Below, piece after piece: positions 16,621 through 25,559 of a stretch of 64,000 bases of DNA. Under the pieces are notes generated by a model that saw nothing but the letters and a program-made list of their open reading frames with translations, was not told where the DNA came from and searched no databases. The position numbers and the translations under genes are program-made. The DNA comes from Myxococcaceae bacterium JPH2 (GTDB lineage Bacteria > Myxococcota > Myxococcia > Myxococcales > Myxococcaceae). The DNA lies in contig JAEMGR010000003.1 of assembly GCA_016458225.1 (NCBI GenBank), positions 868,001-932,000 of the forward strand. Reading direction: 5' to 3'. Position 1 is the stretch's first letter. The number at the start of each line of letters is the position of its first letter.

Positions 16621-17049
16621 ATGCGCGTCATGGTGCTCATCAAGGCGGACTCCCACTCCGAGGCCGGCAAGCTCCCGAGCCAGGAGCTGCTGACCCAGAT
16701 GGGGCAGTTCAACGAGGAGCTGGTGAAGGCCGGGGTCATGCTCTCCGGCGAGGGGCTTCACCCCAGCGCGAAGGGCCGAAGGGTGCGGTTCTCGGGGGAC
16801 CAGCGCACCGTCACCGACGGGCCCTTCGCCGGCGCGAAGGACCTCGTCGCGGGCTTCTGGATCTGGCGGGTGGGCTCGATGGACGAGGCCGTTGAGTGGG
16901 TGAAGCGCATGCCCCACCCGATGCAGGGAGAGGCCGAGGTCGAGCTGCGCCCGCTGTTCGACCCGGAGGACTTTGGTCCGGAACTGACGCCCGAGCTGAA
17001 GGCCAACGCCGAGAAGCTCCAGGTCATCATCGATTCGTGGCGCGGATGA
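16621..17049 (+). CDS. YCII/DGPF-domain protein
   Basis: A 142-residue protein starting MRVMVLIKADSHSEAG with a ferredoxin-like YCII fold. The name-giving TDGPFAGAKDLVAGFWIW motif is at residues 61-78. DGPF proteins are commonly encoded beside ECF42-type sigma factors; here no sigma gene is adjacent, while such a pair exists at 41.8-43.4 kb. The function is unknown. The ATG follows GAGGTGGAACGAAC, a good ribosome site. A single TGTGGACAA box lies just downstream at 17064-17072. Confidence 0.88.
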   Translation: MRVMVLIKADSHSEAGKLPSQELLTQMGQFNEELVKAGVMLSGEGLHPSAKGRRVRFSGDQRTVTDGPFAGAKDLVAGFWIWRVGSMDEAVEWVKRMPHPMQGEAEVELRPLFDPEDFGPELTPELKANAEKLQVIIDSWRG

Positions 17050-17124
17050 GGGCGCGCCGGACTTGTGGACAACTTGGGGACGGCGCCCACGCGATGCGTG
17101 AAGGTGCCGTCCCTGGAGTGAGGC

Positions 17125-17520
17125 TCAAGCTGGGCCGCGGCAGACGGCCTCGACGTTGTTGCCATCGGGGTCGATGACGAACGCGCCGAAGTAGTCCGGG
17201 TGGTAGTGCGGTCGCGGACCGGCCGCGCCGTTGTCCTTGCCACCGGCCTGGAGTCCCGCGCGATGGAATGCCTCCACCGCGGCGCGGTCCTGCGCCGAGA
17301 ACGCCGTGTGGCGAGGCGTGACGGCGGTCTTCGTCTCCATGATCCACAGGATGGGCTTGCCCGGAGGCCCGAACGCGCACATGCGCCGCGTGGGGTAGTC
17401 CGGGTCCCACGTGGAGGTCATCTCCATCACCAGCCCATGGCCCAGCGCCGCGAGCGTCGCGGCGTAGAAGGCCTTCGTGGCGGGATAGTCCGTGGCATAG
17501 AAGCTCAGATGGTCGATCAT
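17125..17520 (-). CDS. VOC-family (glyoxalase-like) protein
   Basis: A 131-residue protein with the paired beta-alpha-beta-beta-beta units of the vicinal-oxygen-chelate fold. It starts MIDHLSFYATDYPATKAFYA (metal-ligand His4 position) and ends FGAFVIDPDGNNVEAVCRGPA, with the conserved DPDGNNVE turn carrying a Glu ligand. A His in TPRHTAFSAQ is a further candidate ligand. I start at ATG 17520, where the fold begins. It is divergent from the phosphatase gene at 17621. Such proteins may be lyases, dioxygenases or resistance proteins; nothing distinguishes them here. Confidence 0.87.
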   Translation of the reverse strand: MIDHLSFYATDYPATKAFYAATLAALGHGLVMEMTSTWDPDYPTRRMCAFGPPGKPILWIMETKTAVTPRHTAFSAQDRAAVEAFHRAGLQAGGKDNGAAGPRPHYHPDYFGAFVIDPDGNNVEAVCRGPA

Positions 17521-17620
17521 GCGGCCCGTCGTAGCAGAGGGCCGCGCGGGCCGCGCGCTTCGCTCGACGCGTGGTGGGGGGCGTGACACGCTCGTGGCTC
17601 TTCACGACGGGGGGAACCAC

Positions 17621-19354
17621 ATGAAGCTGTTGCTCGGCCCGGTGCTGTACGCCAAGGAGCGCACGCACGCGGACACCTGGGGCTTCTGCGTCCAGCTCTT
17701 CCTCGACACGGTGGATGTCTCTCGGCCCCCTCCCCTGCGCTTGTCCATCCTGGACTCCGCGGGCGCGGAGCTGTTCTCCACCCAGGACGCGATGCCCGCG
17801 GCGGACTTCTCCGCGCTGCCCGAGGACACCCGCGGCGTGGTGTGGCGCTGGGAGGTGGTGCTGTCGCGCCGGGACACGCACCAGCGCGTCCGCTATCGCT
17901 TCGAGTCCCCCGACGCGCCCGGCCGAGCCCTCGCCTTCGAGTCCCCCGCGAATCCCCGCGACGCCATCACGGTCGACGTGTCGGACGTGGTGGTGCCCGC
18001 GAAGGGCGCGCTGCCGCGACTGGCGTTCTTCTCCTGCAACGGCGCCAGCGACACGCGGGCCTGGAACGCGCTGTCCGAGCCCTTCGCCCTCTGGGAGGAG
18101 ATGCGCCGCCAACACGAAGACCCGAGCGAAGCGGGCTTCCAACTCCTCGTGGGCGGAGGAGACCAGCTCTACGCGGACTCACTCTGGGAGACCGTCGCGT
18201 CGCTGGCGCGGTTCCGCAAGCAGTCGAAGCGGGCGAAGCTCACCCTGCCGCTGGAGGAGGGCTTCGCGGACCAGATGCTCGCGGCCTACGTGCGGCTGTA
18301 CCGCGAGCGCTGGGGCGGTGAGCACGGCATCGCGCCCATGCTGGCGCGAGTGCCCGGCCTCTTCACCTGGGATGACCACGACATCTTCGACGGCTGGGGT
18401 TCGCACGAGGACCTTCAGGAGACGCCCTGGTTCCGCGCCGTGTATGGCGCGGCGGCCATCACCTACGAGGCCTTCCAGCTCGGTGGACTGAAGGCGGACG
18501 CGCGGGAGCAGCGACTGCCGGGTGATGCGCCCGTCCCGCGGCACTACCTGCACACGGCCTCGTTCTCCACGCCAGACTGCGACCTGGACGTGGTGATGCT
18601 GGACCTGCGCAGCGGGCGCACCAGCCACACGCGGGCGAACAAGAAGGTCGAGCACGGCGTGATGAGCGATGCGCAGTGGCGCGCGCTCGACGCGTGGCGC
18701 TGCGCGCACAGAGAGCGTCCCGAGTGCGCGCGCAAGGCTCGGCACGTGCTGGTGGTGTCCTCGGTGCCGCTGGTGCATCTGCGCTTCGGGCCGGGCATGG
18801 AGCGGCTGGCGGGCGCGATACACCTGCGCGACGACATGCTGGACCAGTGGGAGTCCCTCGTGCACCGAGGCGAGCGCTCTCGGCTCATCATGGACCTGTT
18901 CACGTTGGCGAAGGAGTCCTGCTGCGCGGTGACGGTGGTGTCGGGCGACGTGCACGTGGGCGCGCGGGCCATCCTTCGCTCGGTCAACCCGGACCACCTG
19001 CGCGACGAGCGAGGCGAGGCCATCATCGACCAGGTGACGTCCTCGGCCATCGTCCACCCGCCGCCGAGCGCGCTGGAGTTCGCCGGCATGCTCGCGATGG
19101 GGCGTGATGGCGCGGAGGACCTGCCCGGCTTCCTGCGCACGGAGATGTTGCCGGTGGGCGCGGGCACCTACTTGCGGGAGCGCAACTGGTTGTCGCTGCG
19201 CGTGGAGACGTCGCGGCTGGATCCGCCTCGGCCCAAGCTGTGGATCCGCTGGGAGGCGGAGCACAGCAGCCTCACCACGCAGGTGGTGGTGGAACCCCCT
19301 TCCCCGCCCCGAGCAAGGGAAGACGCTCCCGTCCGCTTGCCCGTGGGTGCCTGA
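17621..19354 (+). CDS. PhoD-like metallophosphatase family protein
   Basis: A 577-residue protein. The first about 125 residues form an Ig-like N-terminal domain (VRYRFESPDAPGRALAFES). The PhoD-like metallophosphatase part follows: LAFFSCNG, LLVGGGDQLYADSLW (metal-binding Asp), LFTWDDHDIFDGWGSH (Asp-Asp-His core), VVMLDLRSGRTSHTR and TVVSGDVHVGARAIL (His ligand). There is no signal peptide, so unlike secreted PhoD it probably acts in the cytoplasm. The ATG at 17621 follows GACGGGGGGAACCAC. The reaction is probably phosphodiester or phosphomonoester hydrolysis; the substrate is unknown. Confidence 0.87.
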   Translation: MKLLLGPVLYAKERTHADTWGFCVQLFLDTVDVSRPPPLRLSILDSAGAELFSTQDAMPAADFSALPEDTRGVVWRWEVVLSRRDTHQRVRYRFESPDAPGRALAFESPANPRDAITVDVSDVVVPAKGALPRLAFFSCNGASDTRAWNALSEPFALWEEMRRQHEDPSEAGFQLLVGGGDQLYADSLWETVASLARFRKQSKRAKLTLPLEEGFADQMLAAYVRLYRERWGGEHGIAPMLARVPGLFTWDDHDIFDGWGSHEDLQETPWFRAVYGAAAITYEAFQLGGLKADAREQRLPGDAPVPRHYLHTASFSTPDCDLDVVMLDLRSGRTSHTRANKKVEHGVMSDAQWRALDAWRCAHRERPECARKARHVLVVSSVPLVHLRFGPGMERLAGAIHLRDDMLDQWESLVHRGERSRLIMDLFTLAKESCCAVTVVSGDVHVGARAILRSVNPDHLRDERGEAIIDQVTSSAIVHPPPSALEFAGMLAMGRDGAEDLPGFLRTEMLPVGAGTYLRERNWLSLRVETSRLDPPRPKLWIRWEAEHSSLTTQVVVEPPSPPRAREDAPVRLPVGA

Positions 19355-19380
19355 CGCTCTGTCTTTGGATCCGGAGGCGC

Positions 19381-19455
19381 CGGGCGGGCGCCCTGCTCCG
19401 GTGATGCTCGGGCGGACGCCCTGCTCTGGTGACGCTCGGGCGGGCGCCCTGCCCC
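19381..19455 (+). repeat. 28-bp tandem repeat, 2.7 copies
   Basis: Units begin at 19381, 19409 and 19437, each opening CGGGCGGGCGCCCTG or a one-base variant, with the third copy truncated. It lies just after the phosphatase stop. GGGCG and CGCCC within each unit can fold back on themselves, so the block may act as a transcription end or be a small unstable repeat. Confidence 0.7.
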
Positions 19456-19548
19456 ATGGCGGGAGCTTGGTGCCGGGGGACTGCGCTGCCGACATTCCTC
19501 ATGAACTGGCGCGCGCCCTCTCGCCGCGCCTTCGACGAGGAGCGACCC

Positions 19549-19845
19549 ATGAGCACGGGCAGCAGGAAGAGCGAACCCTCGAAGGGCGGCCGAGGAGGCC
19601 ACCCGCGAGCGCACTTCGCCAAGGACCGCGTGGAGGGAGGGCTGGAAGCGGACGACACCAAGCCCCTCTTCGCGGACGACTCCATCCGCTCGACGCGCGA
19701 GGAGAAGTTCGCCCTCGACAGCGACGCGCCGGTAGGCGGCGACGTGCCGGACATCCGCAGCCCCATCGACGAAGCCGACGAACTGGAGCGAGAGCGCCGA
19801 GGACGCGAGCGCGTCGAGAGCCGGCAAGTCGAAGAAGAGGACTGA
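19549..19845 (+). CDS. small hydrophilic protein of unknown function
   Basis: A 98-residue, highly charged protein (MSTGSRKSEPSKGGRGGHP, ending RRGRERVESRQVEEED) with no hydrophobic segment. ATG 19549 is preceded by GACGAGGAGCGACCC, a good ribosome site, which favours it over the in-frame start at 19429 that would run through the 28-bp repeats. No domain is recognised; it looks intrinsically disordered. A strong shared terminator follows at 19850-19882. Confidence 0.65.
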   Translation: MSTGSRKSEPSKGGRGGHPRAHFAKDRVEGGLEADDTKPLFADDSIRSTREEKFALDSDAPVGGDVPDIRSPIDEADELERERRGRERVESRQVEEED

Positions 19846-19849
19846 GGCA

Positions 19850-19882
19850 CCGAGGCCCGCGCGACGCGCGAGCGGGCCTCGG
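19850..19882. terminator. bidirectional terminator between convergent genes
   Basis: An 11-bp perfect stem, CCGAGGCCCGC at 19850-19860 with GCGGGCCTCGG at 19872-19882, and an 11-base loop. It lies between the small charged gene (stop 19845) and the M16 peptidase gene (stop 19891), followed by ATTGCTTT on the plus strand, so it can serve both. Confidence 0.8.
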
Positions 19883-19890
19883 ATTGCTTT

Positions 19891-21417
19891 CTACGGGCGC
19901 GGCTTGGCGGGCTGCGCGGCCGGCGTCATCCCCGGGGGCTCGACGGGCGTGAGCTTGCCGAGGTTCTGCGGCTCCACCTGCTCCTGGATGACGAGCGGAT
20001 CCCCCACGAGGACGATCTGCATCGTCGCGGGCGCCAGGTAGGACTCAGCCACGCGCTGCACGTCGGCGGCGGTCGCGGCGCGGAGGCCGGCCACGGTGCG
20101 CTCGAACTCGTCCAGCGGCCGGTGCTGGTAGTAGAGCGACGCGGCGCTCGAGCCCAGCCCCTCCACCGTCTCGAAGGCGCCGGGGAAGCCTCGGATGAGG
20201 CCCTCACGCGCGGCCTCCAGCTCCTTCTCGGTGATGGGGCGGGACTTCAGGTCGGTCAGCTCCTTCATGAACTCGCTCACCGCGGGGCCCGTCACGTCCT
20301 GGCGGACAGCGGCGTAGGCGGTGAGCGGACCCACGCCCAGACGCGGGCTGAGCTGCGCGCCCGCGCCGTAGCTGTAGCCCTTGTCCTCGCGGAGGTTCAT
20401 GTTGAGCCGGCTGCCGAAGAAGCCGCCGAACACGGTGGTGGCCAGCTCCAGCGGGAACTCGTCCGGGTTGCCCGCGGCCAGGCCAGGGCGCCCCACCAGC
20501 ACCATGGTCTGATCCAGACCCGGCTTGGGCACCAGCCGCACGAGCTGCCGCGCGGGCACCGGAGGCGCGGCGGGCGCGGCGGGCGGCACGGCATTGCCCT
20601 TCCACTTGCCGAAGTACTGCTTCGCCCAGGCCACCGCCTGAGGCAGCGTCACGTCTCCCGCCATCACCAGCGCGGCGGCCCGAGGGCCGGTGTTGCGCTG
20701 ATAGAAGCCCTTCGCGTCCGCGAGCGTGAGCGCCTGCACGGTCTCGGGCGTGCCGCCGCCCACGTGACCGTACGGGTGCGTGGGCCCGAAGACGGCCGGG
20801 AAGTACGTGGCCTGCGCGAGGAAGCTGGGGTTGCCCAGCCGGCGCACCAGGTCCGCGAGCTGCTGCTTCTTGCGCCGCTCGAAGGCCTTCGCGTCGAACG
20901 TGGGCCGCAGCACCACGTCCGACAGCAGCGCCAGCGCCGGGTCCACATTGCGCGTCAGCACGCGCACGCCCACGAAGGCACCGTCGGGCTCCACGGAGAC
21001 CGCGGGCGACACGCCCAGGTCCGCGAAGGCGTTGTCCAACGTCACCGTGTCTCGCGTGCCCGCGCCCTCCAGCAGCATGCGGTACGAGAGGTCCGCCACG
21101 CCCAACTGCTTGAGGGGCTCGCGCGACGAGCCCACCGCGTAGGCGATGCCGGCGAACACCAGCGGCAATTCCTTGCGAGTGCTCACCAGCACGGTGAGCC
21201 CGTTGTCCAGCGTCGCGCTCTGGAAGGTGGGCAGCACCAGCTCCGGAGGCTTGCCCGGCGTGGGCGCATGGTCGCGGAAGGACTCCGCGCGAGCGGCGGG
21301 CTCCGCCGCGGGCGGCGGCGTGGGCGCCTCAGGTGCGGCGGGCGGCGGCTTGGGCGTACTGGCGCACGCGGACAGCGTCAGCACGAGGAGGGCGGAGAGG
21401 ATTCGGCGCGACATCAC
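19891..21417 (-). CDS. M16-family peptidase homologue lacking the zinc site (lipoprotein)
   Basis: A 508-residue protein with a lipoprotein signal (LSALLVLTLSACAS, acylated Cys18) and a Pro/Ala-rich tether. The two M16 half-domains are clear (SATLDNGLTVLVSTRKELPL near the start, and MNLREDKGYSYGAGAQLSPR in the second). The position of the HxxEH zinc motif reads LGVADLSYRMLLEGAG, so it cannot bind zinc in the usual way. It is therefore the non-catalytic partner, as in two-subunit M16B enzymes. Its start overlaps the stop of the catalytic subunit gene upstream (21414-21417), showing translational coupling. It probably acts in the periplasm. Confidence 0.9.
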   Translation of the reverse strand: MMSRRILSALLVLTLSACASTPKPPPAAPEAPTPPPAAEPAARAESFRDHAPTPGKPPELVLPTFQSATLDNGLTVLVSTRKELPLVFAGIAYAVGSSREPLKQLGVADLSYRMLLEGAGTRDTVTLDNAFADLGVSPAVSVEPDGAFVGVRVLTRNVDPALALLSDVVLRPTFDAKAFERRKKQQLADLVRRLGNPSFLAQATYFPAVFGPTHPYGHVGGGTPETVQALTLADAKGFYQRNTGPRAAALVMAGDVTLPQAVAWAKQYFGKWKGNAVPPAAPAAPPVPARQLVRLVPKPGLDQTMVLVGRPGLAAGNPDEFPLELATTVFGGFFGSRLNMNLREDKGYSYGAGAQLSPRLGVGPLTAYAAVRQDVTGPAVSEFMKELTDLKSRPITEKELEAAREGLIRGFPGAFETVEGLGSSAASLYYQHRPLDEFERTVAGLRAATAADVQRVAESYLAPATMQIVLVGDPLVIQEQVEPQNLGKLTPVEPPGMTPAAQPAKPRP

Positions 21418-22805
21418 TTGGCCTCCTGCTTCGAGGGCGGAACGGCGTGCAGGGTGACGCGCGCGTCGGGGCGCAGCACGTCGCGAGCGAACTGCTTCAC
21501 CTTCTCGGGAGTCACGTCCTGGTAGCGCGCCAGGTCCTGCGCCACGTAGTTGGGCTCGCCGATGAAGTGGTTGTAGTTCTGGAGCACGTCCGCCTTGCCA
21601 CCCGAGCCGCCCACGGCCTGGAGGCCCGAGAGCATGCGCGTGTCAAAGCGGGTGCGGACGCGTTGGATCTCCTCGGGCGTGACGCTGTCTTTGCGCACCT
21701 CCTCGAGGATGGCGTCCACTTCGTTCTTGATGGCATCCGTGGAGACGCCGGGGCGGGCCACCACGTCGATGCTGAAGACGGACTGCGCGCCCAGGCTCTG
21801 CTGGGTGGCGTCCACGCTCTGCGCCAACTGCTTCTCCAGCACGAGCCGGCGATAGAGCCGACTGGCCTTGCCCGTGCCGAGCGCGGTGGCGAGCACGTCC
21901 GCCGTGGCGTCCCCCGGCTTCAGGTACGGCGCGGTGAGCCAGGACATGGACAGCAGGGGCAGCGTGGCCACGCGCTCGTCGTGGCGGATGACCTTCTCCT
22001 GCGTGAGCTTCACCGGCGCCACGTCCGGCCGCTTCGGCTTGGGCGTGCTGGACAGCGTGCCGAAGTACTTCTCCACCAGGGCCTTGGTGGAGGGCACGTC
22101 GAAGTCGCCCACGATGGCGAGCGTGGCGTTGGCCGGCGCGTACCACGTGCGGAAGAAGGCCTTCACGTCGTCCAGGGTGGCCGCGTCCAGGTCCTTCATG
22201 GAGCCGATGATGTTGCCGAAGTACGGATGCGGCGCGGGGAAGAGGGCCTGCCAGGCCTTCTCGTGCGCCTCGCCATAGGGCGCGGTCTCCACGTCCTGGC
22301 GGCGCTCGTTCTTGACGACCTCGCGCTGCGTATCGAGCTTCTTCTGGCTGAGCGCATCGAGCAGGAAGCCCATGCGATCGCTCTCCAGCCAGAGCGCGGT
22401 CTCCAGGTAGTTGCTGGGGACGGTCTGGTAGTAGTTCGTGCGATCGAACGTGGTGCTGCCGTTGAGGTCGGTGGCTCCGGCCTGCTCCATGAGGCTGATG
22501 TGCACGTCATCCGGCACGTGCGCCGAGCCCTGGAACATCATGTGCTCGAACAGGTGCGCGAAGCCCGTGCGCCCGGGCTGCTCGTCATACGCGCCCACGT
22601 GGTACCAGACGTTGACGGCGACCACGGGCAACTTGCGGTCGACGGAGAGAATGACCTCCATGCCGTTGGGCAGGGTGTACTTCTCATAGGGAATCGCGAG
22701 CGCTTCGCGGCCGGGCTCGGACGGCTTCGCCTCGGGCTTCTGCTGGGCGAGCGCCGGGAACCCCGCGAGGAGAGCGGCGGCGACGAGGGCCTTCACAAGG
22801 GACAA
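21414..22805 (-). CDS. M16-family zinc peptidase, catalytic subunit
   Basis: A 463-residue secreted peptidase with a Sec signal (ALVAAALLAGFPALAQ). The inverted zinc motif is HLFEH at residues 84-88 (His84, His88 ligands; Glu87 catalytic), with the distal Glu expected in VVKNERRQDVE. The second half-domain carries LGTGKASRLYRRLVLEK. The start is TTG 22805, with GGAGG four to five bases upstream; a GTG at 22796 is the alternative. It forms a two-gene operon with the zinc-less partner downstream. A role in degrading peptides in the periplasm is inferred from the family. Confidence 0.92.
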   Translation of the reverse strand: MSLVKALVAAALLAGFPALAQQKPEAKPSEPGREALAIPYEKYTLPNGMEVILSVDRKLPVVAVNVWYHVGAYDEQPGRTGFAHLFEHMMFQGSAHVPDDVHISLMEQAGATDLNGSTTFDRTNYYQTVPSNYLETALWLESDRMGFLLDALSQKKLDTQREVVKNERRQDVETAPYGEAHEKAWQALFPAPHPYFGNIIGSMKDLDAATLDDVKAFFRTWYAPANATLAIVGDFDVPSTKALVEKYFGTLSSTPKPKRPDVAPVKLTQEKVIRHDERVATLPLLSMSWLTAPYLKPGDATADVLATALGTGKASRLYRRLVLEKQLAQSVDATQQSLGAQSVFSIDVVARPGVSTDAIKNEVDAILEEVRKDSVTPEEIQRVRTRFDTRMLSGLQAVGGSGGKADVLQNYNHFIGEPNYVAQDLARYQDVTPEKVKQFARDVLRPDARVTLHAVPPSKQEAK

Positions 22806-22948
22806 GGTGCCTCCACGGAACGGAAGGCCCTGCGCTTAGCACGGGGCTCGAAGCCGGTGGATGGGAAGCCATCGCGGGAAGAACAGGGGACGTCCGGTGT
22901 TGAGCCGTGCACGTCCGCGCGCCGGGTTCTCCATGCGACACTGCACCC

Positions 22949-23737
22949 ATGTCCATGGATGTCTCCGCCCAGGCCATGCCTCGCTGCGCCGTCCATCCCG
23001 AGGTACTCGCGGGCGCGACGTGCTCGCGCTGCGGAAGCTTCCTCTGCGCCGAGTGCACGACGTGGATCGACGGGCGCCTCTTCTGCCCGACCTGTGCCCA
23101 GCGTCCGGAGATCAACTACCTGGAGCAGTTCCGCCTGAAGCTCTGGGGCCGTCGAGACGGCTGGGCCTACATCATCGCGGGCTGCACGGCGTTGATGCTC
23201 GTGGCCGGCGCGCTGTCCGCGTCCGAGTCAGGCTGGCTGGGCGCAATCGTGGCGCTCGCCTTCGTCCCCGTGGGCGTGGGCTTCTTCCTGGGCCAGTCCT
23301 GGGCGCGGCTGGCCCTGGTGGTGTCGCCCCTGCTCGGCGCGGTCGCGATGTCGCGGGACTTCGGCCCAGGGCTCATCGCGCTGGGCCTCGTCCCCACGTT
23401 GGCGGCCTTCGGCATCATCCGAGACCCACGCAACCAGCTCTTCTTCCGTCGGACCATTCCGTCCAAGGCGCTGCACCGGCTCTGGGACCTGTACGCCAAC
23501 AACCCGCTCGCGCGTCACGCGTTTGGCTTGGGACTGAATGGACTGTTCGTCCCGTTGCTCGCGCCCGTCGCCATCATCTGCGGCGCCATCGCGCTGACCC
23601 GCGTGAACACACGAGCCCATCCGCCCATCGGTCGGCGAGGACAGGCCCTCGCGGCCATCGTGCTGGGCGTGGCGTCCCTGGCGGGCTGGGCCTACTTCCT
23701 CAGCAAGTTCTTCATCTGGCCCGCCGAGGGGGATTGA
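22949..23737 (+). CDS. zinc-finger (B-box-like) multi-pass membrane protein
   Basis: A 262-residue protein. The N-terminal 55 residues have a B-box-type Cys/His cluster (CAVHPEVLAGATCSRCGSFL, CAECTTW, CPTC) likely to bind zinc in the cytoplasm. About six membrane helices follow (IIAGCTALMLVAGALSA, AIVALAFVPVGVGFFLG and later ones), ending in a DUF4190-like pair (APVAIICGAIALTRVN, AAIVLGVASLAGWAYFLS). Proteins of this layout are common in myxobacteria; the role is unknown. It is divergent from the M16 operon. Confidence 0.75.
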   Translation: MSMDVSAQAMPRCAVHPEVLAGATCSRCGSFLCAECTTWIDGRLFCPTCAQRPEINYLEQFRLKLWGRRDGWAYIIAGCTALMLVAGALSASESGWLGAIVALAFVPVGVGFFLGQSWARLALVVSPLLGAVAMSRDFGPGLIALGLVPTLAAFGIIRDPRNQLFFRRTIPSKALHRLWDLYANNPLARHAFGLGLNGLFVPLLAPVAIICGAIALTRVNTRAHPPIGRRGQALAAIVLGVASLAGWAYFLSKFFIWPAEGD

Positions 23738-23741
23738 GGCC

Positions 23742-24764
23742 TCAGCCCTTGGCGCTGAAGGCCAGCGCGGAGAGGCTGCCCACGATGGGAGCGAGCACCG
23801 CGATGCTGTCCTGCAACACCTTCAGCGCGTTGTCCTCCAGGCCCAGATAGGCGCGGATGGCCTGACGCTCCGTCATCCAGTCCGACCAACGCCGACGCTC
23901 GCCGAGCGAGGCCTGCAACAACTCCTCCGCCAGGGATTCGCCCACCGCTGTCAGCGATCGCGCGGCGGGGAGGAACATGAGGGCCAGCAGCGCGGAGAAG
24001 AACGCGCCATAGGCCATGACGAGCGCGGCGGAGAAGCGCGCCCCCGGCATCTCTCCGAGGATGAGGTTGCGCAGCGAGCCCGTGCTCAAGGTCGCGATGC
24101 CGATGATGGCCGCCGCGTAGCCGAGGAACCGGCGGAGCTGTTCGCGCAGCCGCTGATACTCCCGCACGCGCGCATCGCTCGTCGTTGATCCGGGCAGGGT
24201 CACCAGCTCGTACAAGCGGGCCTGCACGCAGAGGATGCCGAAGGCATGCACCGTGGCGGCGGCGGTGCCCACCGCGCTGAGGGTGGGCATCTTCCACAGG
24301 AAGCCGGGCATGCGCGTGGCTTGCGCGGCCTCGGGGGGCAGCAGCGAGGTGTGGGTCAGCAGCTGGATGACGATGGGCAGCGCGGCCGCGAACAACGTCA
24401 AGGCGAAGCACGCCAATGCCCCCGCGCGGTAGGGCGTCCGCCTGGGCAGCACGGAGCGCTCGGGGTCTCGGAAGTCGCTCGCCACGGCCAGGAACGAGGC
24501 CAGCCAGAGCACCGGCTGCGCCGCGAGGAACAGGTGCCACAGCCGCGCCTCGGGCAGCGTCCAGAAGGCCGTGGCCTCGGCGCCGGAGAGCCCTCCGAGG
24601 AAGGCCGCCGTCACCAGGAACGTGGCCACGCAGATCAGGAATGATCCGAACGGAGGTCCCCGCAGCGGAATCACCGGCGAGAGCGTCACGGGGCGAAGCG
24701 GCTCGTTCAGGCGAAGCGGCTCGTTTGGTGAGGGGGACTCAGGGGCGGGCAAGGGTGCGCTCAT
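23742..24764 (-). CDS. multi-pass membrane protein of unknown function
   Basis: A 340-residue protein. I start it at ATG 24764 (MSAPLPAPESPSPNEPLRLN); the open frame extends upstream but the residues there are Arg/Gly-rich and not convincing. A proline-rich N-terminus with repeated LNEPLRP units is followed by about seven membrane helices (FLICVATFLVTAAFLGGL, LACFALTLFAAALPIVIQLL and so on) and a cytoplasmic amphipathic part. I recognise no family. It converges on the zinc-finger membrane gene with a 4-base gap. Confidence 0.65.
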   Translation of the reverse strand: MSAPLPAPESPSPNEPLRLNEPLRPVTLSPVIPLRGPPFGSFLICVATFLVTAAFLGGLSGAEATAFWTLPEARLWHLFLAAQPVLWLASFLAVASDFRDPERSVLPRRTPYRAGALACFALTLFAAALPIVIQLLTHTSLLPPEAAQATRMPGFLWKMPTLSAVGTAAATVHAFGILCVQARLYELVTLPGSTTSDARVREYQRLREQLRRFLGYAAAIIGIATLSTGSLRNLILGEMPGARFSAALVMAYGAFFSALLALMFLPAARSLTAVGESLAEELLQASLGERRRWSDWMTERQAIRAYLGLEDNALKVLQDSIAVLAPIVGSLSALAFSAKG

Positions 24765-25055
24765 GACAGGCAGCGCCTTCCCGCCGGAGCGGTCCATCCG
24801 TCGTGTCGCATGTCGTCCCCTCCCCTCGAGCCGTGGGCTCGCGCCGAGCACAGCGGCCCGGTGGAGCGTCAGCATGCCCGGCTCCTCCCACGGCCTCCAC
24901 TTCCGGTGAAGTCCGCGCGGAGGCGGGCGAGCGGGGTCCGGTTCACCCTCCGACCCATCCCCCGGGCGTCCGCCGAGCAAGGGCGAGGGTCCGACTGCCG
25001 ATGCCCCCGAGGATGCGCACGCTGATGGGAGCGACACTGCACGGGAGGCACGGCC

Positions 25056-25541
25056 ATGGCGGAAGCGCGAGACGAACAGGGACAGGACGTTCAGGGCGCG
25101 GAGTCCACCACCGACGTGCGAGCGCAGCAGCGCCACGCCTCGCGCACGGCGCGCACCTACGGCTTCTTCCTCAAGGACCTCCAGAAACGCGCCGGAGTGG
25201 ACGCGGCCCGAGCCGAGCAAGCAGCCCAGTCCGTGCTCTGCCTCATCGAGCAGCGACTCATGGGCGGCGAAGTGAAGGACCTGGAGGCCCAGCTCCCGCA
25301 GAAGCTGCGCGACGTGCTCCAGCGCTGCCCCCGGCACGAGGGCAAACCTCCACGGAAGTTCGGCCTGCTGGCGTTCCTCGCGCAGGTGGCCGAGGACCTG
25401 GACATCACGACCAACGAAGCCGAGCGGCTATCGCGCGCGGTGCTCGTCACGGTGCGAGAGCACATCTCCGAGGGCGAAGCCGAAGACGTCATCGGACAGC
25501 TCCCCGCCGACCTGCAGGCGCTCTGGGCCCGCGAGGCGTGA
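25056..25541 (+). CDS. DUF2267-family protein
   Basis: A 161-residue helical, cytoplasmic protein. After a 30-residue hydrophilic start, two DUF2267 half-repeats are visible: FFLKDLQKRAGVDAARAEQA followed by LIEQRLMGGEVKDLEAQLPQ, then LAFLAQVAEDLDITTNEAER followed by VREHISEGEAEDVIGQLPAD. The pattern 'helix, then G-E-x-x-D-L-x-x-Q-L-P' is diagnostic. The role is unknown. It converges on dnaA, with 18 bases between the stops. Confidence 0.85.
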   Translation: MAEARDEQGQDVQGAESTTDVRAQQRHASRTARTYGFFLKDLQKRAGVDAARAEQAAQSVLCLIEQRLMGGEVKDLEAQLPQKLRDVLQRCPRHEGKPPRKFGLLAFLAQVAEDLDITTNEAERLSRAVLVTVREHISEGEAEDVIGQLPADLQALWAREA

Positions 25542-25559
25542 AGCGACCGAGGCCCGGCA

